Source of the DNA: Rhodothermaceae bacterium
GTDB lineage: Bacteria; Bacteroidota; Rhodothermia; Balneolales; Cyclonatronaceae
Direction of reading: 5' to 3'
Assembly: GCA_020201275.1 (NCBI GenBank)
Contig: JAIVHB010000007.1
Span: 1 to 34,029, forward strand
DNA: 34,029 nucleotides
Position numbers and translations under genes: made by a program. The notes under the pieces were generated by a model that worked only from the letters and a program-made list of their open reading frames with translations, was not told the origin of the DNA and did no database searches. Shown here piece after piece: positions 1 to 6,836 of this stretch (position 1 is its first letter; each line of letters begins with the position of its first letter).

Positions 1-330
1 GTCGTAACCGGTCGTTCCAAGCCGGTTGTGTACAGGAACCACGCGGAAAGCCGTATCCGCGAATATGGTGGCAATCAGCAGCAGGGCCGGTACAGAAAGG
101 GTGTACGGCATGAATTCGGGAGCAGATACCAGCACGATGGCTGTACTCAGCTCGGTGAGCATAAGCGGGCCCACAATGAATGTGATGCGTGTGCTGTGAA
201 AATGGTGAAACTCCGGAAATTGACGGGGATCGGTAAACCGTATGGAAGGGTAATGAACAAGCTGTACCATCCAGGCAAGACCGGTCATTAGCAGGGTGGC
301 GGCAAATCCAATCAAAAAAAGTGTGAACAT
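1..330 (-). CDS. Small integral membrane protein, partial (runs off the left edge)
   Basis: The minus strand reads open from an ATG at 328-330 to the window edge, giving 110 residues with no stop. The protein starts with a hydrophobic helix (MFTLFLIGFAATLLMTGLAW), then a histidine-rich loop with YPSIRF and FPEFHHFHSTRIT, then two further hydrophobic segments (around residues 50-68 and 75-92). It resembles small uncharacterised multi-helix membrane proteins common in Bacteroidota and related phyla, but I cannot name a family with confidence. It is divergent from aspS with 109 bases between the two starts. The C-terminus is missing because of the window edge. The function is unknown; the conserved HH/H cluster near the membrane could bind metal, which is speculation. 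Confidence 0.7.
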   Translation of the reverse strand, partial: MFTLFLIGFAATLLMTGLAWMVQLVHYPSIRFTDPRQFPEFHHFHSTRITFIVGPLMLTELSTAIVLVSAPEFMPYTLSVPALLLIATIFADTAFRVVPVHNRLGTTGYD

Positions 331-377
331 AGTGGTTATTATGAGAATCGGGACAGGCGATTAGTCGGAAGATTATG

Positions 378-385
378 TATTTTTG
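378..385 (+). promoter_or_regulatory. Bacteroidota-type -7 promoter element for aspS
   Basis: TATTTTTG matches the Bacteroidota -7 consensus TAnnTTTG and lies 54 bases upstream of the aspS ATG. The next bases (GCTGTCTTT) are almost the same as those after the matching element upstream of rpmH (29179). A convincing -33 TTG was not found at the usual distance. Confidence 0.5.
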
Positions 386-439
386 CTGTCTTTGCGAAAA
401 ATGATTATCAAAATTAACTGAATAGGAGCAGAACGTTCA

Positions 440-2036
440 ATGTCGCTCAAGCGCACCCATACCTGCGGAGAACTCAGGAAAGTAGAAACCGGAAACGAAG
501 TCGTATTAAACGGATGGGTTGACAAACGCCGTGATCTTGGCGGGGTCATCTTTATTGACCTGCGCGACCGCTACGGTGTAACCCAGGTGGTTTTCTCACC
601 CCAGGACAACAGCGAAGCCCACGGCCTGGCCGATCAGCTGCGCCCGGAATTCGCCATCGGCATAAAGGGCGTTGTACGTGAGCGCAGCCGCGAAACCGTG
701 AACCCGAACCTGGGCACCGGCGAAATTGAGGTACGGGTGATGGAACTCACCATCTATTCACGCTCGGAAACCCCACCGTTCGAAATCAGGGATGACCTCA
801 AAGCCAACGAGGATATCAGGCTCAAGTACCGCTATCTCGACCTGCGCCGCCCGGCAATGCAACGGAACATGCTGCTGCGGTCGAAACTCTACCAGGTTGT
901 ACGCTCCTATTATACCCGGAATCAGTTCGCCGAGGTCGAAACACCCGTACTCATGAGAAGCACCCCCGAAGGTGCCCGCGACTATCTTGTACCCAGCCGG
1001 GTTAATCCGGGCCGGTTTTTTGCCCTGCCACAGAGCCCGCAAACCTACAAGCAGATTCTGATGATCGCCGGCATGGACCGCTATTTCCAGATCGTAAAGT
1101 GTTTCCGGGATGAGGACCTCAGGGCCGACCGCCAGCCGGAATTCACCCAGATCGACGTGGAGATGAGCTTCGTGAACGAAGAAGATATCTATGAAATGAC
1201 CGAAGGCCTGCTTAAAGAGATACTCAGCGAAACGATCGGTGTGAAAGTGGAAACCCCGTTCCCCCGCATGACCTACAGCGAGGCCATCACAAATTACGGC
1301 ATCGATAAACCTGATCTCCGGTTTGGCCTGCGCTTTGTCGATTTTTCAGCCATTGTGGGCGGATCGGAGTTCCGTGTATTCTCCAAAACCGTTGACGATG
1401 GCGGTGCTGTGGTCGGTTTTGTTGTTCCCGGTATGGGCTCGCTCGGCCGCGGGGTGATGGACCGCCTCACCAACCGTGCCAAGGAGGAGACCGGTGCCGG
1501 CGGGCTCATACGAGCTGATAGACGAATCGAAATTCAATCTGCTCTGGGTTACCGATTTCCCGCTTCTCGAGTACGATCCCGAACAGGCACGCTATTTTGC
1601 CATGCACCACCCCTTTACCTCGCCAAAACCGGAAGACCTTCACCTTGTTGAAGAAAACCCGGCCGCCATCCGGGCCCGGGCGTACGATATTGTGATGAAC
1701 GGCAGTGAAATCGGCGGCGGATCTATACGTATCCACGACCGCGAACTGCAGCAGAAGATGTTCGGTCTGCTGGGCATCGGCGAAGAAGAAGCCCAGGAAA
1801 AATTTGGGTTCCTGCTTGATGCATTCCGCTACGGTGCGCCACCGCACGGCGGCATCGCCCTCGGCCTCGACCGCATCGTGATGCTGCTCACCGGCGCACG
1901 GAGCCTGCGCGATGTAATAGCGTTCCCGAAAAACCAGCGGGCACAAAGCCTGATGGACAACTGCCCCGACGTGGTCGATACAAAACAGCTCGACGAACTG
2001 CATATTATGCTGAAACCGTCTGTTAAGCCGGTCTGA
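440..2036 (+). pseudogene. aspS: Aspartyl-tRNA synthetase, broken by an internal out-of-frame deletion
   Basis: This is a bacterial-type AspRS (class II, subclass IIb), which charges tRNA-Asp in the cytoplasm. The first frame (440 to about 1510) carries the OB-fold anticodon domain (residues 1-105), motif 1, motif 2 with the FRDEDLRADRQPEFTQID signature, and the start of the GAD insertion domain (SDKPDLRFG-like). The second frame resumes with [18 protein letters not shown] at 1509 and contains AMHHPFTSP, the [13 protein letters not shown] segment and motif 3 ([14 protein letters not shown]). The joined length is about 530 codons against about 590 for the family, so some 60 codons of the GAD domain are absent and the frame changes at about 1505-1510. 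This is not a simple one-base frameshift. ATG 440 has an AGGAG at 424-428. Because AspRS is essential, either the assembly has lost sequence here or an intact copy exists elsewhere. Confidence 0.9.
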
Positions 2037-2108
2037 TTATCACGTTCTGCTACAACTTCCGGATCCATGATTTACGCAAACGGAAAAGCTTTGCAATCGC
2101 ATGGGCCG

Positions 2109-2223
2109 AAAGTGGCCGGATCTAATGAGTCGGGATCAAATGAGTTTAAGTAAAAGAGTCGAAATCGAAAGATTCTGCTTATAAAGTGGCCGGGACTAAA
2201 ATGACTGTACCGAAAGTGGCAGG
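2109..2223 (+). repeat. Three copies of AAAGTGGCCGG upstream of and within the DUF429 start
   Basis: AAAGTGGCCGG occurs at 2109-2119 and 2183-2193, and as AAAGTGGCAGG at 2213-2223, where it encodes the KVAG of the DUF429 N-terminus. Each copy, read in the same way, gives K-V-A-G. Between the first two lies a near-duplication of GGATCTAATGAG / GGATCAAATGAG. The pattern suggests decayed local duplications of the gene's 5' end. Confidence 0.45.
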
Positions 2224-2871
2224 AATTGATGGTCCGATGCCGGGCTCAATGATCTGTTCATCGAATGTGACCGCATTTTTATTGATATACCCGTCGGCTT
2301 GTCAGATTCCGGTGCGCGTGCATGTGATGTTGAACTCAAAAAGGCCTTGCCGCCACGTAAAAAAGCATCCGTATTCATAACGCCAGTGCGCAGCGCAGTA
2401 TATGCGGCTGACTACCGTGAGGCATGTGACCTGAATTTTCAGGCGGCGGGCAAAAAAATTTCCATTCAGGCCTGGAATATCACTAAACGCATCCGCCAGG
2501 TTGATGAACTTCTAAGAGCCGACGCATCACTTGTTTCCCGCCTGTATGAATGCCATCCCGAATGGCAGTTTTATCAGTTTTCGGGCGTGGAGATGCCCTC
2601 CAAAAAGACCGCCGTTGGCATTGATGCCCGGTTGAAGCTGTTGGCGGGCCGGCTTCCCGGTGCACAGGAACGGTACGATGAAACCATGAGAGCAACCCTT
2701 AGAAAAGATGTGCAGCCCGACGACATCCTCGATGCAATGCTGCTTGTACATGTTGCCCGTTTAAGTGCAGGCGCAGCCTCAGTGCTATCATTCCCTGCAC
2801 AATTGCAGTATGACCCCTTTGGCCTGCCCATGAATATCTGGTATGTTGACGGGATCAGGAAGCAGTCTTAA
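2201..2871 (+). pseudogene. DUF429 (predicted RNase H-like nuclease) gene with a broken 5' end
   Basis: From about 2236 to the stop at 2871 the frame encodes a typical DUF429 protein: FIECDRIFIDIPVGLSDSG with the conserved acidic IDIP motif, CDVELKK, SVFITPVR, the ISIQAWNI..RIRQVDELL segment, HPEWQFYQFSG followed by KKTAVGIDARL, and the DDILDAMLL C-terminal part. The expected N-terminal strand (VAGIDG) is present at 2213-2232 after an ATG at 2201, but in a different frame, and the 20-25 residues that normally separate VAGIDG from the IDIP strand are missing. A TGA at 2227 closes the main frame upstream. The only in-frame starts left downstream, such as TTG 2299, would lose both first core strands. 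The family is predicted to have an RNase H fold; its physiological role is not established. It follows aspS on the same strand, 164 bases after its stop. Confidence 0.8.
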
Positions 2872-3004
2872 AAAGAACGTGAGAACCTCGCACATTAAAT
2901 CACTGTCAGGCTGGCGGACAAACAGTCCCACCAGTCAGTATTGGATATCAGGCTCGTGGGTTGCCCGTAGTGAGGCATTGGGCAAAACGGCGCGGCTGCA
3001 TCCG

Positions 3005-4468
3005 TTAATCGGTGATCCTGGTATCCGAAAGCAGTTTTCTGTACTTCACACCAGCCTTGTAGACCCGGTTTACACCGTTAAAGGCCGCAACGCGGTAGGC
3101 TTCCGAGTAGGTCGGGTAGTTCAGTATGTGGTTGATGAAATACCGGATGTCTCCGTTCCTGGCCATCACAGCCTGCCCGAGGTGAATGATCTCGCAGGCT
3201 TCATCCCCTACAATCTGTACACCGAGCAGCCTGAATGTAGCGGTTTCGAAAACCAGCTTCAGCAGGCCCGATTTACTGTTGTTGATGGCCGCTTTCGTAA
3301 GTGAATTGTAATAGGCACGACCAACAGTCACATCAAAGCCTTCAGCCCTGGCTTCTTCTTCGTTCAGGCCGATATTGGATATTTCGGGGATGGAGTAGAT
3401 GCCGAAGGGAACGTCGGCGCTTACCTTGCTTGCCGGTATATCAAACATCGCGCAGCTGACCAGCCGGCCCTGGTTGAACGAAGCGGATGCAAGTCCCGGG
3501 TAGCCGATCACATCACCCGCTGCAAAAATGTTGGGTGTAGCTGTGCGCAAGTGTTCATCCACTTTTATAAATCCCTCTTTGTCGGTTTTAATACCCACAT
3601 TTTCCAGACCGATTTTGGTGGTGTTGGGTATCCGCTTGCCGAAATACAGCACCTGTTCTGACTCGATAACCATCAGTTCATCCGATTTGCCCATCGTGAA
3701 ACGCACTTCGGTATAATTCCGGAGCAGATTAAAACTGATGCCTTTAAGAATTACACTGCTTTTAACCCCGATCCGGTTCTGTTCGAGTGTTGAAAAAAAT
3801 TCCTGGCGGATTTCATGATCGAGAAACCCGAGAAAGTCGTCGTTCAGGTTCAGGATGTTCACTTTTGTACCAAGCGCATTGAATATGGTGGCATATTCGA
3901 TCGCGTTGATCCCGGTGCCTACAATGGTAAGGCGGCGCGGGATGTGTGTCAGATTCATAAGTGAAGACAGATCCAGTATGGTCTCCTGGTTCACATCGAA
4001 CAGCGATGGCGGCCGGGGGCTGCTTCCGGTGGAAATCAGGATGAACTTGCCGGTATACTTCTTCACCTTGCCCAGGTGGTCGGTAACCTCAACGGTGTTT
4101 GGATCGGTGATCCTGCCAAAGCCGCGGGCCGTGTCGATCTCGTTTTTGATGAGATTGCGCTTGATCTCGCTGTTCTCGTGGTCAATTACTTTTGATTTGA
4201 ACTTCAAAAGGTCCTGCATCTGAAACAGGTCAAAGGCTTTCTTGCCGCCGAGGTCGCCAAACTGCTGGGTGAACTTATGAATGTTCATGGCCGCGTCGCG
4301 CAGGGCCTTGCTGGGCACCGTACCGGTGTTGATCCAGGAGCCGCCGAGCTGCTGCTGATGGGCTTCGACCAGCAATACTTTTTTGTCAAATTTGGATGCC
4401 TGCATCGCACCGGAAAAACCAGCCGGCCCGCTGCCTATTACGATCAGGTCGTACGTCTTTTTGCTCAT
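3005..4468 (-). CDS. sthA: Si-specific NAD(P)+ transhydrogenase, soluble (SthA type)
   Basis: This is a 487-residue flavoprotein of the pyridine nucleotide-disulfide oxidoreductase superfamily. It has the N-terminal FAD site (IGSGPAGFSGA, residues 11-21), a second dinucleotide site (IVGTGINAIEYA), the FAD ribityl motif (IFAAGDVIGYPGLAS) and the C-terminal dimerisation domain. The HLGQAVMARNGDIRYFINHILNYPTYSEAYRVAA segment closely follows the SthA/UdhA C-terminus, including NYPT. Soluble transhydrogenases interconvert NADPH and NADH in the cytoplasm. At the redox-active site the family of disulfide reductases has CxxxxC; here the segment reads GGSWINTGTVPSKALR with neither cysteine, which argues against dihydrolipoamide dehydrogenase or mercuric reductase and fits a transhydrogenase. 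It is transcribed divergently from sodA across a 241-base gap, so both could respond to redox stress. Confidence 0.85.
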   Translation of the reverse strand: MSKKTYDLIVIGSGPAGFSGAMQASKFDKKVLLVEAHQQQLGGSWINTGTVPSKALRDAAMNIHKFTQQFGDLGGKKAFDLFQMQDLLKFKSKVIDHENSEIKRNLIKNEIDTARGFGRITDPNTVEVTDHLGKVKKYTGKFILISTGSSPRPPSLFDVNQETILDLSSLMNLTHIPRRLTIVGTGINAIEYATIFNALGTKVNILNLNDDFLGFLDHEIRQEFFSTLEQNRIGVKSSVILKGISFNLLRNYTEVRFTMGKSDELMVIESEQVLYFGKRIPNTTKIGLENVGIKTDKEGFIKVDEHLRTATPNIFAAGDVIGYPGLASASFNQGRLVSCAMFDIPASKVSADVPFGIYSIPEISNIGLNEEEARAEGFDVTVGRAYYNSLTKAAINNSKSGLLKLVFETATFRLLGVQIVGDEACEIIHLGQAVMARNGDIRYFINHILNYPTYSEAYRVAAFNGVNRVYKAGVKYRKLLSDTRITD

Positions 4469-4709
4469 GGGAGAGATATTTCAAAGGTTGTAAACACGAT
4501 AACAACCAAAAGGTGCTATTCAACACCGGGCAGTACAACGTAATTAGCCCGGAAATCGTGATAATATACAGGTATAATTGAGACAGTACATTATAATTTC
4601 CGTCCCGGTTTTTCTTTTATCGGCTGATGGATGCTATATTACATTCTGCAAAGTGCTTAAATGTGCTGTCAGCTAACTGAAATATTTGCAAAGAAATCAT
4701 TGAGGAGTT

Positions 4710-5318
4710 ATGTCATATACATTGCCCGATTTACCCTATGCACACAATGCATTGGAACCACATATTGATGCCAAAACCATGGAAATTCACCATGGCAAAC
4801 ACCACAAAGGGTACGTGGATAAAGTTAACGCCGCGCTGGAAGGCCACGAATTCGCAAAAAAACCGATCGAAGAGGTCCTGAAAAATATTGACGCTGTCCC
4901 GGCCGATAAAAAGCAGGCTGTGATCAACAACGGCGGCGGTCATGCCAACCACTCGCTATTCTGGACCATTCTCTCTGCCGACGGGGGAGGTGCACCGGGC
5001 GGAGACCTGGCACCGGCCATCGATTCCACCTTCGGCAGTTTCGAGAAATTCAGGGATGAATTCGCGAACGCCGCCGCCACACGGTTTGGGTCCGGCTGGG
5101 CCTGGCTGTGCGTTGATGGCAGCGGAAAACTTAAAGTAATGTCTACCGCCAACCAGGACAGCCCCTATATGCAGGGCCTTACCCCGATTCTCGGCCTGGA
5201 TGTGTGGGAACACGCCTACTACCTGAATTACCAGAACCGCAGGCCCGACTACATTTCCGCATTCTGGAATGTGGTTAACTGGAAAAAAGTGAACGAACTG
5301 TACAAGGCGGCCAAATAG
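4710..5318 (+). CDS. sodA: Superoxide dismutase, Mn type
   Basis: This 202-residue protein dismutates superoxide to peroxide and oxygen. All four metal ligands are visible: His27 ([12 protein letters not shown]), His81 ([10 protein letters not shown]), Asp164 and His168 ([19 protein letters not shown]). Gln149 in the ANQDSP segment and the GGGHANHS context are typical of manganese enzymes rather than iron ones; cambialistic use cannot be excluded. There is no signal peptide, so it is cytoplasmic. The ATG at 4710 is preceded by GAGGAG (4702-4707) with only two bases of spacing. It is a single-gene unit closed by a hairpin at 5360-5388, and is divergent from the transhydrogenase gene. Confidence 0.95.
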   Translation: MSYTLPDLPYAHNALEPHIDAKTMEIHHGKHHKGYVDKVNAALEGHEFAKKPIEEVLKNIDAVPADKKQAVINNGGGHANHSLFWTILSADGGGAPGGDLAPAIDSTFGSFEKFRDEFANAAATRFGSGWAWLCVDGSGKLKVMSTANQDSPYMQGLTPILGLDVWEHAYYLNYQNRRPDYISAFWNVVNWKKVNELYKAAK

Positions 5319-5359
5319 CCGCCACAAATCGTACATTCACCAATCCTGAATTGCAACAC

Positions 5360-5388
5360 GAAAGGCTGCCTGCACAAGGTAGCCTTTC
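5360..5388. terminator. Bidirectional hairpin between sodA and the lipoprotein gene
   Basis: GAAAGGCTGCC at 5360-5370 pairs with GGTAGCCTTTC at 5378-5388 (11 bp with one G-T pair) around a 7-base loop. It lies between two convergent genes and ends one base before the stop codon of the minus-strand gene. The T-run is weak on either strand, so termination strength is uncertain. Confidence 0.6.
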
Positions 5389-6291
5389 CTATTTGCGCCT
5401 GTCGGCTAACTGAACCTTTACCCATCGCGAATAGGTTTCGTTCAGCTGATAGTACAGGGCCGGATTCGAAATCTGCTGGGTATTGTCGGGCCTGCTCCTC
5501 CCGTACGGATCGTACTGGCTCTGGCGTGCATCGGCCGTTGCCTGGGTCGGACTCTCGCCGGTAACATCTTCATAGGATGGCGGCTTGATTTCAAAACCGA
5601 GCAGAAATGTGTTGCCCCCGGGGTCGATGGCAAACTGCCGGGCACGGGTACCTGCGATGGGTATTTTCATCTCCAGGGTCATCACATTGCCGGTTCGGTT
5701 CATAACCAGTTCAAGGTCCTGCGCCCTCAGGTTATTGAAATTTACCGGCACGGGTATAATTGGTGCCTTCTGGTTCGACCGGCTGATGATTAACGCCTGC
5801 TCATGCATCTGATCTTCGATCGACTGCAGCATTCGGGCATTCTCGGGTATGGCCGCCCAGCCCGGATTCTCCAGGTATGATTTTCGTGCCCCGGGGATCG
5901 GCGACAGGCCGTGCAGTATACCCGCAGGGTACGTAATTCCGAACGACTGCTTAAAACCGGTGTCACCATCAAGGTAAACAGTAAATCCAAAACGCAGGGC
6001 ATTCTGGTAAAGGCGGTTATTTTTGAAATTGATGAGCAGGTAGACAAACTCATCATCGTTGGTCACATAGTAATCGAGCTCGCTCAGCTGCTCGCCGCGG
6101 CGTATCTCATCGGGCCACTGCGACAGGGCTCCGGTAACGGGCAGCGGCCCGCCGGCATGGGTTGTTCGTATGGTTTTTGACGGCCCGCAGGCAGACAGTA
6201 AGACCGATAACACCACCGCAAGCATGAGCGGAAAATATCCCGTGCGATTCAATGATGGATTTAGTTTATTGTACGGTGATGAAAGACTCAT
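5389..6291 (-). CDS. Lipoprotein, possibly with a CBM9-like/DOMON-like sandwich domain
   Basis: This 300-residue protein has a signal peptide ending in a lipobox (LLSAC, Cys35), so it is probably an envelope lipoprotein. The region at about residues 48-125 (LPVTGALSQWPDEI, YYVTNDDEFVYLLINF, FGFTVYLDGDTGFKQSFGITYP) has the arrangement of carbohydrate-binding-module-9-like beta sandwiches: a W after the first strand, then ND.EFVYL, then a Y.D.D segment. This fold assignment is by eye and not certain. No enzyme motif is visible. The tail is rich in Q, N and P (QATADARQSQYDPYGRSRPDN). The ATG at 6291 gives a long, 20-residue N-region; a TTG at 6252 (LNRTGYFPLMLAVV) would give a more ordinary signal peptide. 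It converges on sodA. Function unknown. Confidence 0.75.
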   Translation of the reverse strand: MSLSSPYNKLNPSLNRTGYFPLMLAVVLSVLLSACGPSKTIRTTHAGGPLPVTGALSQWPDEIRRGEQLSELDYYVTNDDEFVYLLINFKNNRLYQNALRFGFTVYLDGDTGFKQSFGITYPAGILHGLSPIPGARKSYLENPGWAAIPENARMLQSIEDQMHEQALIISRSNQKAPIIPVPVNFNNLRAQDLELVMNRTGNVMTLEMKIPIAGTRARQFAIDPGGNTFLLGFEIKPPSYEDVTGESPTQATADARQSQYDPYGRSRPDNTQQISNPALYYQLNETYSRWVKVQLADRRK

Positions 6292-6388
6292 AAAACTGAC
6301 GTATTTTTAGGAAATTTTTTACAGGTGCTTCGCGTTTAACCGGAATACCTGAACATATAATAAACGTAAACGGAAAAAAGAGATAATT

Positions 6389-6835
6389 ATGCAATTCGGA
6401 TTTGGCATTGGACCCGATACTTCGTGGATGAGAAAAGAACTTACAGATCTGGGTGTACAGGAAGTTACCACCCCCGAAGAAGTTGATCAGATGATGAAAG
6501 ATACATCAAAAGGAACAACTTTACTGATCATCAATTCCGTATGCGGTTGTGCCGCCGGCAATGCAAGGCCCGCTGTGAAGATCGCAATGGACAACAGCAA
6601 AAAGCCGGACCACATATTCACGGTATTCGCAGGTCAGGACAAGGAAGCTACAGCACAGGCAAGAAGCTATTTTTCCGATTTCCCGCCCTCATCACCCTCC
6701 TTCGCCTTCTTTAAGGATGGTGATATCAAAGCAATGATTCCCAGGCACCGGGTTGAAGGCCGCAGCGCCCAGGAAGTTGCACAGGATTTGCTTATGGTGT
6801 TCGACGCTTTCTGCGAAGAACCAGCAACCTCCTGA
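6389..6835 (+). CDS. BrxA/BrxB family bacilliredoxin
   Basis: This 148-residue protein has the thioredoxin-like YphP/YqiW fold signature. The CGC motif (SVCGCAAGNARPA, around residues 52-63) and the conserved HRVEGRSAQEVAQDL near the C-terminus are both present. Family members remove bacillithiol from S-bacillithiolated proteins after oxidative or electrophile stress in the cytoplasm. The length matches the family (about 145). No Shine-Dalgarno is obvious before the ATG at 6389. It is convergent with the mscS gene, with a single base between the two stop codons, so the two transcripts must overlap at their 3' ends. Which paralogue (BrxA or BrxB) it is cannot be decided. Confidence 0.9.
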   Translation: MQFGFGIGPDTSWMRKELTDLGVQEVTTPEEVDQMMKDTSKGTTLLIINSVCGCAAGNARPAVKIAMDNSKKPDHIFTVFAGQDKEATAQARSYFSDFPPSSPSFAFFKDGDIKAMIPRHRVEGRSAQEVAQDLLMVFDAFCEEPATS

Positions 6836-6836
6836 A

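Noticed and set aside
440-2036. Programmed ribosomal frameshift joining the two aspS frames
   Set aside because: The joined protein still lacks about 60 conserved residues, and there is no slippery heptamer with a downstream structure at the joint.
3005-4468. Dihydrolipoamide dehydrogenase or mercuric reductase
   Set aside because: Both redox cysteines are absent and the C-terminus follows the SthA pattern.
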